From Streptomyces neyagawaensis (GTDB lineage: Bacteria; Actinomycetota; Actinomycetes; Streptomycetales; Streptomycetaceae), in the NCBI RefSeq assembly GCF_023516595.1, contig NZ_JAMGBG010000025.1, forward strand, positions 124,001-188,000: 64,000 bases of DNA, in the 5' to 3' direction. A program made the translations under genes and the position numbers. The notes under the pieces are model-generated. The model worked only from the letters and a program-made list of their open reading frames with translations. It was not told where the DNA came from and searched no databases. Positions 54,569 to 63,122 of the stretch are shown here, piece after piece (position 1 is the stretch's first letter; every line of letters starts with the position of its first letter).

Positions 54569-57500
54569 GTGGAGCTGGAATTCCGACTGCTCGGCCCGGT
54601 CGAGGCATGGCATGCGGGGAGACCTCTGCGGCTGGGCGGCCCCAAGCCGCGCGCGCTGCTGGCCGTGCTGCTGCTGCGGGCCGGGCAGGTGGTGCCCGCG
54701 GACGTGCTGGTGGACGCGGTGTGGGGCGAGGATCCCCCGGACACCGCGCGGGCGTTGGTGCAGACGTATGTGTCGGCGCTGCGGCGGGCGCTGCCGCGGG
54801 ACGCGGCGGACGCGATCGAGACGCGGCCGCCCGGGTATCTGATGCGGCTCGGGATCGGGCGGGTCGACCTGGCGGAGTTCGAGGCGCTGACGGCGGAGGG
54901 CCGGCAGGCCGCCGCCGCGGGTGATCACGAGGGTGCGGCGCTGCTGCTGCGGGCGGCGGAGGCACTGTGGCGGGGTCCGGCGCTCGGCGGGGTCGGGGAC
55001 GCGTTGCGGGGTGAGGCCGGGCGGCTGGAGGAGGCCCGGCAGGCGGCGCTGGAGGAACGTATCGCCGCGGAGCTGGAGGCCGGGGGCCACGAGGCGGAGC
55101 TGGTCACCGAGCTGACCGCGCTGGTCGGGGCGCATCCGACGTGGGAACGGCTGCGCGGGCAGCTGATGCTGGGCCTGTACCGGCTGGGCCGGCAGGCGGA
55201 CGCGCTCGCCGTCCACGCGGAGGGGCGGGCCGTGCTCGCCGAGGAGCTAGGCCTGGACCCCGGCCCGGAACTGACCGGGCTGTACGAGGCGATCCTGCGG
55301 GCCGATCCGGAACTGCTGTCCCCCGGCACCACCGCCGCCGCCTCGCGGGGCGCCGCCGTGCCCCGGACGGTGTCCCTGCTGCCGCCCGCCATCGGGGACT
55401 TCACCGGGCGGGAGGAGGAACTGGCGGCGGTCGTCGCGGGGTTGTCCGGGGAGCGGGAGGCGATGCCCGTCGTGGTGGTGTCGGGGGCCGCCGGGGTCGG
55501 GAAGTCGGCGCTCGCCGTGCAGGCCGCGCACCGGGTGGCGGGCGCGTACCCCGACGGGCAGCTCTACGCCGAGCTCCACGGTTTCAGCGAGCCCGTGCCG
55601 CCCGCCGAGGTGCTGGGCCGGCTGCTGCGGGCCCTCGGCGCCGATCCGCCGGAGGACACCGCGGAGCGCTGCGATCTGTTCCGCTCCCTGGTCGCGGGGC
55701 GGCGGATCCTGCTGGTGCTGGACGACGCGGGCGGCGAGGCCCAGGTCCGGCCCCTGCTGCCGGGCAGCGCGACCTGCGGGGTGCTGGTCACCTCGCGGGC
55801 CCGGCTCGGCGGCCTCATCGGGGCGCGGCGCACCGACCTCGGCGTCCTGGACGACGTACGCGGCTTGGAGCTGCTGACCCGGGTCACCGGCCCGGAGCGC
55901 ACCCCGGGCGAGCCCCGCGAGGAGGCCGCCGCCCGGCGCATCGTCGAGCTGTGCGGCGGGCTGCCGCTGGCGCTGCGGATCGCGGGCGCCCGGCTGGCGA
56001 CGCGGCGGCACTGGACGCCCAGCGTGCTCGCCGAGCGGCTCGCCGACGAGCACCGCAGGCTCGACGAGCTCTCGGTCGGCGACCTGGCGGTACGGGCCAG
56101 CCTCGGCCTCAGCTACGAGGCGCTGGACGAGTGCGCGCGCCGGGTGTTGCGGCGCATCGCCACGCTGGGCTCGGCCGATGTCGCCGTGTGGGCGGTGGCC
56201 GCGCTCGCCGACACCCCGGAGGACGAGGCGGAGGAGATCCTGGAGCGGCTCCTCGACGCCCAGTTGATCGACTGCCCCGGCACCGACCACGTCGGGCAGC
56301 CCCGCTACCGCCTCCACGACCTGGTCCGTGTCTACGCCGCCGAACGCGCCGAGGCGGAGGATCCGCCCGGTGACCGCACGGCGGCGGTGGGCCGGGCGCT
56401 GTCCGCGGGGCTGTGGCTGATGGACCGGGTGACGAAGGCGGCGCCCTCGGGTGCGGTGATCCTCCGGCAGAGCATCGCCCTCAAGGGGCGCGGGACCGCC
56501 CCGCGCGCGACCCCGTCACGGGAGCGCGCGCACCCCGGGGGCGGCGAGCAGGCCGAGGCGCCACCCCCCGTGGGCGCCCGCACCACCCGCCTCGCCCTGG
56601 AGGACCCCTTCTCCTGGTTCGACGCGGAGGCGGACGCCCTGACCTCGGCGGTCGAGCGGGCGGCGGCGATGGGCCTGCACACCCTCGCCTGTGAGGCGGC
56701 GGCGGCCCTGTGCTCCTCCTCGTTCGCCATCAAGAACCGCTTCGACGCGTGGTGGCGCAGCCATGACGCCGCGCTCGCCGCGGCCCGCCGCGCCGAGGAC
56801 CGCTCGGGCGAGGCCCTGCTGATCATCGGACTGGGGCAGCTGCGGTACGAGCAGGACCGGATCGCGGAGGCCCAGGAGTACTTCCGCACCGCCGAGCGGA
56901 TCTGCACCGAACTCGGCGATGTCCGGGGCCGGTCCGCCGCGCTCGCCGGACTGGGCAGCGCCTGCCGTGAGGTCGGCGAACTCCGCGAGGCGGAACGCGC
57001 GTTGACCGACGCCGCCGACGGCTTCCGGCGGGTCGGCGACGACACCGGGGTCGGGGTCGCCTGCCGGTACGGCGGCTCCGTACGGCTCGAACTCGGCGAC
57101 CAGGAAGGGGCGTTCCCGCTGCTCGACGAGTCGCTGCGGGCCTACCGGCGGCTCGGCAGCCGGCGCGGGGAGGCGCTGGCGCTGCGCACCCTCAGCCTGG
57201 TGCACCGCTCGCTCGGCGCGTACGAGGAGGCGGCGCGGGTGGCCGAGCAGGCGCTGGAGATCCTGCGCGCCCTCGGCGACCCGCACATGGCGGCGTACGC
57301 CCTGCGGGCCCGTGCCAAGGCCCGGCTGCGGCTGGGGCACACCCGGGAGGCGGAGGCGCAGCTGCGGGAGATCCTGGAGGTCTGCCGGGTCCACGAGGAC
57401 CGGTTCGGTGAGGCGCTGACTCTGCGCACCCTCGGCGAGTGCGCGTTCGCCGAGGGCCGGGCGGCGGACGCGGACGGTCTACTGGCCGCCTCGGCGGCCC

Positions 57501-57679
57501 TCTGGGGGGTCCTCGCCCTGCCCCTGCCCCGTGCCCGCGCGCTGCGGAACCTGTCCGCGGTGCGGGCCGCCCTCGGTGACCCGGAGGGCGCCGCCGCGCT
57601 GCGCGCGGAGGCCATGGCGGTCTTCGAGGCGTGCGAGGCCCGGGAGCGGTACGAACCGTGGCCGGGGGCGCCGGCCTGA
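54569..57679 (+). CDS. AfsR/SARP family transcriptional regulator with NB-ARC and TPR domains
   Basis: 1036 residues, GTG start. N-terminal winged helix (ELEFRLLGPVEAWHAGRPLR) and BTAD domain (about 95-240), then an NB-ARC-type ATPase with P-loop VVVSGAAGVGKSALA near 305 and RILLVLDDAGGEAQVRPLLP, a linker, and C-terminal TPRs from about 740 (RIAEAQEYFRTAERICTELG). This is the AfsR layout: an ATP-dependent pleiotropic activator of secondary metabolism. A Pro/Arg-rich linker near 636-670 has DNA resembling the dispersed CAGGGGCGCGG element. No biosynthetic cluster adjoins it. Confidence 0.92.
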   Translation: MELEFRLLGPVEAWHAGRPLRLGGPKPRALLAVLLLRAGQVVPADVLVDAVWGEDPPDTARALVQTYVSALRRALPRDAADAIETRPPGYLMRLGIGRVDLAEFEALTAEGRQAAAAGDHEGAALLLRAAEALWRGPALGGVGDALRGEAGRLEEARQAALEERIAAELEAGGHEAELVTELTALVGAHPTWERLRGQLMLGLYRLGRQADALAVHAEGRAVLAEELGLDPGPELTGLYEAILRADPELLSPGTTAAASRGAAVPRTVSLLPPAIGDFTGREEELAAVVAGLSGEREAMPVVVVSGAAGVGKSALAVQAAHRVAGAYPDGQLYAELHGFSEPVPPAEVLGRLLRALGADPPEDTAERCDLFRSLVAGRRILLVLDDAGGEAQVRPLLPGSATCGVLVTSRARLGGLIGARRTDLGVLDDVRGLELLTRVTGPERTPGEPREEAAARRIVELCGGLPLALRIAGARLATRRHWTPSVLAERLADEHRRLDELSVGDLAVRASLGLSYEALDECARRVLRRIATLGSADVAVWAVAALADTPEDEAEEILERLLDAQLIDCPGTDHVGQPRYRLHDLVRVYAAERAEAEDPPGDRTAAVGRALSAGLWLMDRVTKAAPSGAVILRQSIALKGRGTAPRATPSRERAHPGGGEQAEAPPPVGARTTRLALEDPFSWFDAEADALTSAVERAAAMGLHTLACEAAAALCSSSFAIKNRFDAWWRSHDAALAAARRAEDRSGEALLIIGLGQLRYEQDRIAEAQEYFRTAERICTELGDVRGRSAALAGLGSACREVGELREAERALTDAADGFRRVGDDTGVGVACRYGGSVRLELGDQEGAFPLLDESLRAYRRLGSRRGEALALRTLSLVHRSLGAYEEAARVAEQALEILRALGDPHMAAYALRARAKARLRLGHTREAEAQLREILEVCRVHEDRFGEALTLRTLGECAFAEGRAADADGLLAASAALWGVLALPLPRARALRNLSAVRAALGDPEGAAALRAEAMAVFEACEARERYEPWPGAPA

Positions 57680-58137
57680 GGAGGCGCCGCCCTGAAGAGG
57701 CGTCGGCCCGAGGAGGCGTCGGCGCGGCCCCGTCAGGGCCGGTCACGGCGGTGGCCGTGGGGGCGGGCGGCTGCTTCTGTGCGGCTCGAATTCGCTTGCG
57801 GCCGACTTGCAGAGAACTTCCAGCGGAGCCCGGCATTCTCGAGGTTCTCGGGGGAACAACGGATCGGCCGGGCGACCACCGCCCGGCCGGTCGGCCCACC
57901 GGAACGCACAGGGGACGGACCGGCGGGATCATGAACACAGTGGGATCAGAACGGCAGAACGGACGGATTGTACCACCGTCGCCGGGCCACAGACCACCAC
58001 TCAAGGGGGGAAGCCCCCGGGGAGGGACATCAGGGGATCAGGTCCCTCCCCGGGGCGCAGCCTCATCCCCCGCGACACACCTCCGGTACGAGGCCCAGGA
58101 AGCACTCGGGACTCGTGGATCCTGTGGAAGACGACGC
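57680..58137. other. 458-base leader region before the VanX-like gene
   Basis: No gene supported. It opens with GAGGCG..CGTCGGC repeats (57680-57725), holds GAATTCGCTTGCGGCC and other promoter-poor DNA, then the overlapping hairpins at 58004-58055. The dipeptidase message may therefore carry a long structured leader. Confidence 0.5.
58004..58055 (+). promoter_or_regulatory. Two mutually exclusive hairpins upstream of the VanX-like gene
   Basis: CCCCGGGGAGGGAC at 58015-58028 pairs perfectly with GTCCCTCCCCGGGG at 58042-58055. The same C-run (58014-58018) can instead pair with the G-run at 58005-58010, so only one stem can form. The arrangement is that of an attenuator or a terminator of the preceding gene. 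Confidence 0.5.
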
Positions 58138-58797
58138 ATGCCTTCGATCATCCTGATGAGCGACCCCGAGGTCGCCCGCGTCCCGGTCCGGGACTGCGGT
58201 GAACCCCTCGTCGATCTGAGGGAACTGCCCTTCGTGGTGGTCGACCCGCGCCAGGCCGACCCGGCGGGCGCGTTCGCGCACCTGCGCGAGGGCGTGGCCT
58301 GGCGGCTGGCCAGGGCCGCCCGGCTGCTGCCGGACGGGCTGCGGCTGCTGGTGACCGAGGGGTACCGGCCGCTGTCCCTGCAGATCGAGTACTTCGAGGC
58401 GTACGCGGCCGAGTTGCGGCTCGCCAACCCGGACTGGCCGGAGGAGTACCTGCGTGAGCAGACCAGCCGTTCCCTCTCCCCGCCGGAGATCGGGCCGCAT
58501 GTCGCCGGGGCGGCCGTCGATCTGACCCTGTGCACCGCCACCGGCGAGGAGCTCGACATGGGGACGGCGGTCGACGCCAGCCCCGAGGAGAGTGACGACG
58601 CCTGTTACACCGACGCGCCGCACATCTCCGAGGCGGCCCGCGGCAACCGCCGTATCCTCTCGGCGGCGCTCACCACGGCCGGACTGGTCAACTACCCCAC
58701 CGAGTGGTGGCACTGGTCGTACGGCGACCGCTACTGGGCGCTGATGACCGGGGCGCCCGGCGCGCTCTACGGGCCGGCCGAGTTCGGCGGCCCGTAG
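58138..58797 (+). CDS. D-alanyl-D-alanine dipeptidase-like (VanX/M15D) protein
   Basis: 219 residues from the ATG at 58138, with GGAAG upstream. M15D motifs: VTEGYRPLSLQIEYF (Arg), GPHVAGAAVDLTLC (His and Asp zinc ligands) and TEWWHWSYG (catalytic Glu and His). No signal peptide, so probably cytoplasmic, as VanX is. Hydrolyses D-Ala-D-Ala or related dipeptides. No vanH, vanA or vanRS beside it, so a housekeeping or developmental role is more likely than glycopeptide resistance. Confidence 0.88.
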   Translation: MPSIILMSDPEVARVPVRDCGEPLVDLRELPFVVVDPRQADPAGAFAHLREGVAWRLARAARLLPDGLRLLVTEGYRPLSLQIEYFEAYAAELRLANPDWPEEYLREQTSRSLSPPEIGPHVAGAAVDLTLCTATGEELDMGTAVDASPEESDDACYTDAPHISEAARGNRRILSAALTTAGLVNYPTEWWHWSYGDRYWALMTGAPGALYGPAEFGGP

Positions 58798-58839
58798 CCG
58801 GGAGGGTCCGGGGACCTGGGGGCCCGGGACCCTTCCCCG

Positions 58840-58970
58840 CCCCCGCCGTCCCTACCCGTCCCATCCCCGAGGGCTGCACCCCGAACCCCTGTTGTCGCCT
58901 CGGCGGCAAACCCCGTAGCGGGGGCTCATGGGCAGCACCCTGTGGATGGGACGGGCAGGGACGGCGGGGG
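58840..58970. repeat. Long inverted repeat between convergent genes
   Basis: Arms of 27 bases at 58840-58866 and 58944-58970 match at 26 positions (for example CCCCCGCCGTCCCT and AGGGACGGCGGGGG). The sequence family (CCCTACCCGTCCCATCC, GGGCTGCACCCC) also occurs at 3270-3330. It may act as a bidirectional transcription barrier. Confidence 0.75.
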
Positions 58971-59026
58971 CTTCGTCGTGATCAGGTACACGATGAACGT
59001 CGCCGACCCGCCGTGCCTCGTGTGCG

Positions 59027-59467
59027 TCAGGGTGCGAAGCGGCGTACGTAGCGCCGCTGCCACGGGGTCTCCACGGCGTGCCGGTCGTAGTGCCGGCGCA
59101 CATACGCGACGGCCTCCTCGGGCGGTACGCCGTCCAGGACCGCAAGGCAGGCCAGCGCGGTGCCGGTCCGGCCCCGGCCGCCGCCGCAGGCGACCTCGAC
59201 CCGCTCCCCGGCCGCACGCTCCCGGACGTCCCGGAACACCTTCGCGGCCTCCGCCCGGTCCGCGGGCAGCCGGAAGTCGGGCCACCGCAACCAGCGGGCC
59301 TCCCAGGGGACTTCGGGCGGCTCCTTGCCGAGCAGATACACCGCGTACGTCGGCGCGGGACCGTCGGGCAGCGGATGCCGCAGCCCCCGCCCGCGCACGA
59401 GCCGCCCGGACGGCAGCCGCAGCACGCCGGGGGCGTCCGGGCTCCAGGGTTCGATGGAGTCGGTCAT
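59027..59467 (-). CDS. Protein-tyrosine phosphatase family protein
   Basis: 146 residues, ATG 59467. The Cys-x5-Arg P-loop is ACGGGRGRTGTALACLAVL (Cys then Arg five residues later); a general-acid Asp may be that in WPDFRLP. Cytoplasmic. Sits 17 bases after an unknown gene in the same direction. Might act on phosphotyrosine or inositides; unproven. Confidence 0.87.
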   Translation of the reverse strand: MTDSIEPWSPDAPGVLRLPSGRLVRGRGLRHPLPDGPAPTYAVYLLGKEPPEVPWEARWLRWPDFRLPADRAEAAKVFRDVRERAAGERVEVACGGGRGRTGTALACLAVLDGVPPEEAVAYVRRHYDRHAVETPWQRRYVRRFAP

Positions 59468-59484
59468 CCGGTCAGCGTCTCGAA

Positions 59485-60324
59485 TCAGTCGCGGGCAGCC
59501 GGGGTCAGGCGCCAGTATCCGTACGGGTTGTGGAAGAAGTCGTCGTCCTCGAACCGTTCGCACTCCACACGGTTCATGATCCAGCGCGGGGCGTCCTGGG
59601 TGATGCGGAAGCCCTCGCCGTTCTGGATGCCGTGCCCCGGCTGGTCCGTCAGCAGGTAGTACGACGCGATCTGCATGGTGGCCATCCAGTCGAGCAGCAG
59701 CTTCGGCTCGGGCACCTCGGTGGTTCCGGGGTCCAGCTCCACGTCGGCCTCGCCCAGGAGGTGCATGCCGCAGCTGTAGTAGACCTCCCCGTCGTAGATC
59801 ATCGGCGCGACCCAGGCCGGGACGAGGGCGAGGGCCAGGTCGTCCACGGTCTCGGCGGCCGCCGCCTGGCTCGCCAGGGCCAGCCACCGCTCGCGACCGC
59901 AGGCCACCCCGCTGGACTCGTTCTTCACCGCGGTGGCCCCGTTGGCCAGCAGGGCCGCGGTGACGGCCAGCGCCCGGCGGGACACGTCGAGGCCGGTGGC
60001 CTGGGAGATCGGTGGCGACAGGACGTAGACGACCGAGTCGTGTGCGTCCACCGCGGCCCAGTCGCTCTCGCGGAACTCGTCGTCGCCGGTGGCCTGGCGG
60101 GAGTCGAGCGCGGCGTCGAAACACTCCCGCATCCGGGGGTCCGGCTCCCGCTGGAACTCGTCGAGTTCGAAGTCCCCGCCGCCGGCCTCCTCGACCACGC
60201 GGCCGAGGACGTCGGGATCCAGGCCCACGCCGACCGCGCACAGCACGTGCCTCGGCATCACACCGGACGCCGGGACCACGAAACGCGTGCCCTCGATGAC
60301 GTGTCCTTGCCACAGCTTGCTCAT
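59485..60324 (-). CDS. Conserved hypothetical protein
   Basis: 279 residues from the ATG at 60324. Segments such as DAHDSVVYVLSPPISQATGL, ALAVTAALLANGATAVKNES and YLLTDQPGHGIQNGEGFRIT suggest a globular cytoplasmic enzyme-like protein, but I recognise no family with confidence. Adjacent and co-directional to the tyrosine phosphatase, so it may be functionally linked to it. Confidence 0.7.
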   Translation of the reverse strand: MSKLWQGHVIEGTRFVVPASGVMPRHVLCAVGVGLDPDVLGRVVEEAGGGDFELDEFQREPDPRMRECFDAALDSRQATGDDEFRESDWAAVDAHDSVVYVLSPPISQATGLDVSRRALAVTAALLANGATAVKNESSGVACGRERWLALASQAAAAETVDDLALALVPAWVAPMIYDGEVYYSCGMHLLGEADVELDPGTTEVPEPKLLLDWMATMQIASYYLLTDQPGHGIQNGEGFRITQDAPRWIMNRVECERFEDDDFFHNPYGYWRLTPAARD

Positions 60325-60418
60325 CTGCCCAGCATCCCAGATGTGCGTACGACGTTGTGATCTCTTTGGCACCAACAGACGTGGTGGCCAGGCCCGTTCA
60401 CGCGGTTCGAGCGGTGCC

Positions 60419-61171
60419 CTAGGACCGCGCGTCGTGGCGCGCGGCGCGCTCCGCGGAAGCCGTCGCCGCACGGGCCTCGATGCCGCGGAAGTGCTCGGAC
60501 ATCGCCCGCTGGGCGCCCTCGACGTCGCGGGCGCGCAGGGCGGCGACGATGTCGCGGTGGCGGCGGACGGTCAGCTCCGGGGTGGGGTCGTCGGTCCAGC
60601 CGCGGGCCCCGGCCACCCGTAGGAAGACCGTCCAGAAGGCGCCGAGCAGCTGGGGGACGAGGGCGTTGCCGAGGGAGGCGTAGAGCAGTTCGTGGAAGTC
60701 GCGGTCGAGTTCGGCGACGGGCTCGCCCGCCCGGCCGGCCGCCTCCATCCGGTCGACGACGGCCGCGAGGGCGTCCAGCTCCGCCTCGGTGAGCGTGCCC
60801 GCGACCCGGCGGACGAGCCCCTCCTCCAGCACCTCGCGGATCTGGAGGACCTCCGCGAGCGCGGCGGTGTCGCCGTCGGGCCCGGCGAGCGCACGGAAGG
60901 TCAGGCCGTCGACGAGGGGCGTCAGGGACGCCTCGCCGACATAAGTGCCGTAGCCGTGCCGGATGTCGACTATGTCGAGGGCCTGGAGCGCCTTGAGTGC
61001 CTCGCGCACGGAGTTGCGGCTGACCCCGAGGTCCTCCATCAGCTCCGTCTCGGTGGGCAGCGGCGCCCCCGCCCGCAGTTTGCGGTCGAGGATCAGCTGC
61101 GTCACCGCCCGCTGGACCTGGCCGCTCACCCGCCGCTCGGGCCGGCGCCGGCCGCCGCTCTGCTCTGACAT
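60419..61171 (-). CDS. FadR-type GntR family regulator
   Basis: 250 residues from the ATG at 61171; ATG 61180 or upstream starts would add a few residues. Winged helix: GAPLPTETELMEDLGVSRNS then VREALKALQALDIVDIRHGY, with a C-terminal FCD domain (ELDRDFHELLYASLGN) whose His/Asp residues bind metal. It diverges from the peptide ABC operon and probably controls it. Confidence 0.92.
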   Translation of the reverse strand: MSEQSGGRRRPERRVSGQVQRAVTQLILDRKLRAGAPLPTETELMEDLGVSRNSVREALKALQALDIVDIRHGYGTYVGEASLTPLVDGLTFRALAGPDGDTAALAEVLQIREVLEEGLVRRVAGTLTEAELDALAAVVDRMEAAGRAGEPVAELDRDFHELLYASLGNALVPQLLGAFWTVFLRVAGARGWTDDPTPELTVRRHRDIVAALRARDVEGAQRAMSEHFRGIEARAATASAERAARHDARS

Positions 61172-61376
61172 GCGCCGCATCGTACGCTCGCCGGGCATCC
61201 GACGACCCACCTCCGGACGGGAACCACGGAAAGGGACCGGGGGAACACCGGGTGAACACCGGGTGGCCGCCCCGGCGAGTTCTCTCCCAACGGGGCCTCA
61301 ACCCTCCTTATTTCCTACCGGTGTTGCCCCGTCATTGGTCGAACCTCTGGCGGCTACGCCATTCGTGTGCGAGCCC

Positions 61377-61405
61377 TTGACCGCCCCCACGGGCGCTCCT
61401 AAGGT
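61377..61405 (+). promoter_or_regulatory. Promoter of the peptide ABC operon
   Basis: TTGACC at 61377-61382 and TAAGGT at 61400-61405 with a 17-base spacer is the best housekeeping promoter match in the window. It predicts transcription from about 61412. Confidence 0.55.
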
Positions 61406-61425
61406 CACGCTGCCCCCTGTAGGAC

Positions 61426-61439
61426 GTAGGACGTCGTAC
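61426..61439 (+). promoter_or_regulatory. Candidate GntR operator
   Basis: GTAGGACGTCGTAC is palindromic at 12 of 14 positions, just downstream of the predicted transcription start, with an extra GTAGGAC half-site at 61419. Position and symmetry suit repression by the divergent FadR-type regulator. Confidence 0.45.
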
Positions 61440-61492
61440 CTCGTCATCGAGCCCCCCACCGCTTCGCCCCCCGCTGCCTCTTTGGAGGAACC

Positions 61493-63121
61493 GTGCGCGA
61501 TGTGACCCATGACGCCCCGGCACCGGCCCGACGGTCGTTCCTGAAGCACTCCGGCGCGCTGGGCGCGGCCGCGGCCCTGTCCCCCGCGCTGGCCGCCTGT
61601 TCGGCCGGGCCGGAGTCCACGAACGACACCGGCGGTGGCGGCGGACGGAACGGCACCCTGACCGCCGTCATCGGCTACGGCAACGACGGCAGCTGGGACC
61701 CGACCCAGACCGCGTCCGCGTTCTGCATGGCCGCCAACCACCACATCTACGAGGGCCTCCTCGACACCGACCCGCTCTCCCGTGAGCCGTACGCGGCGCT
61801 CGCGACGGCCGTGCCCGGCGACCTCGGCGGCACCTCGTGGAGGTTCGAGCTGCGGCCCGGCGCCACGTTCCACGACGGGAAACCGGTCACCGCCGACGAC
61901 GTGGTCTTCGTCTACGAGCGGATCCTCGACCCCGGCACCCAGACCCTCGCCAAGGGATTCTTCGCGAGCTGGCTGAAGGAGGTCCGGAAGGTCGACGCGC
62001 GCACCGTCGAGCTGGTCCTCAAGTTCCCCTTCCCCGACGGCGTCTCGCGGCTGACCCTGGCGAAGATCATGCCCAAGCACGTCTTCTCCCGGCCGGGCGC
62101 ATGGGAGGAGGCCGTCAAGGGCAAGGCGATCGGGTCGGGGCCGTACCGGCAGACGGCCCACCATCCGAAGTCCAACACGACGTTCGAGGCGTACGCCGAC
62201 TACAACGGGCCACGTCCGGCCGCGTTCCGGAAGATGAACTGGCTGACCATCGTGGACGCGGCGCCCCGGGTCGCGAAGATCTCCGGGGCGAGCGCGGGGG
62301 CGCAGATCGCCGACAACATCCCGTACGCCAACATCGGGCAGCTGGAGAAGGGCGGGATGACCGTCCAGGGCGGCTCCGGCATGAACAACCTCTTCCTGAT
62401 GTTCAACACCCGGCACAAGCCCTTCGACGACGTCCGCGTCCGGCAGGCCCTGCACTACGCCGTCGACCGCGACAAGATGATCGAGGTCGCCCTCAAGGGG
62501 CACGGGAAACCGGCGAGTTCCTTCCTCAACGAGGGGAACCCCAGCTACCGGCCGGCGAGGACGGTGTACGGGTACGACCCGGAGAAGGCGAAGGCGCTGC
62601 TGGCCGAGGCGGGCGTGCGCGGGCTCAAGGTCGACATCCTCGCGGTGAACGTGAGCTGGATCGTCGACTGTCTGCCGACCCTCAAGGCGTCCTGGGACGC
62701 GATCGGCGTCGAGACGACGCTCTCGCCGCAGGAGACGACCGCCGTGTTCACCAAGATGGACCAGAAGCAGGACTACCAGGTCGTGGCCGCCGCCTCCAAC
62801 CCCAATCAGTTCGGCCTCGACGCGGACCTGATCATGCGTTACAACTACGGCCCGCAGAACCTGTGGATGCGGTACGCGCGCTGGGCCGACGCCCCGGTGG
62901 CCAGGAAACTCTTCGAGGACATGGACCGGGCCACGAAGGAGCCGGACGCCGACCGGAAGAAGGCGATGGTCCAGGACTACATCGACGTCGTCGCCGAACA
63001 GGCCGTGCTCTACCCGGTGGTGCACAACGAGCTGATGACGGCGTGGGACCCCAAGCGGCTGTCGGGGATAAGGGCGCAGCCCTATCCGGGGATCAACCTC
63101 CTCCAGGCCAAGTGGGTCTAG
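61493..63121 (+). CDS. Peptide/solute ABC transporter, substrate-binding lipoprotein
   Basis: 542 residues from a GTG with GGAGG four bases upstream. A twin-arginine signal (RRSFLKHSGALGAAAALSPA) ends in lipobox LAAC, so it is a Tat-exported lipoprotein. SBP_bac_5 features: HHIYEGLLDTDPLSREPYAA, LRPGATFHDGKPVTADDVVF and VRQALHYAVDRDKMIEVALK. Likely binds an oligopeptide or similar solute. First gene of the operon. Confidence 0.93.
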   Translation: MRDVTHDAPAPARRSFLKHSGALGAAAALSPALAACSAGPESTNDTGGGGGRNGTLTAVIGYGNDGSWDPTQTASAFCMAANHHIYEGLLDTDPLSREPYAALATAVPGDLGGTSWRFELRPGATFHDGKPVTADDVVFVYERILDPGTQTLAKGFFASWLKEVRKVDARTVELVLKFPFPDGVSRLTLAKIMPKHVFSRPGAWEEAVKGKAIGSGPYRQTAHHPKSNTTFEAYADYNGPRPAAFRKMNWLTIVDAAPRVAKISGASAGAQIADNIPYANIGQLEKGGMTVQGGSGMNNLFLMFNTRHKPFDDVRVRQALHYAVDRDKMIEVALKGHGKPASSFLNEGNPSYRPARTVYGYDPEKAKALLAEAGVRGLKVDILAVNVSWIVDCLPTLKASWDAIGVETTLSPQETTAVFTKMDQKQDYQVVAAASNPNQFGLDADLIMRYNYGPQNLWMRYARWADAPVARKLFEDMDRATKEPDADRKKAMVQDYIDVVAEQAVLYPVVHNELMTAWDPKRLSGIRAQPYPGINLLQAKWV

Positions 63122-63122
63122 C

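Noticed and set aside
54569..57679. AfsR-like gene as marker of a secondary metabolite cluster
   Set aside because: No PKS, NRPS, terpene or RiPP genes occur within the flanking DNA of the window.
57840..57900. Possible ydaO (c-di-AMP) riboswitch before the VanX-like gene
   Set aside because: GGGGGAAC is present, but the second conserved segment (GGGTGAA type) and P1 pairing are missing.
58138..58797. Vancomycin resistance determinant
   Set aside because: Only a VanX-like gene is present; vanH, vanA and vanRS are absent, so resistance cannot be inferred.
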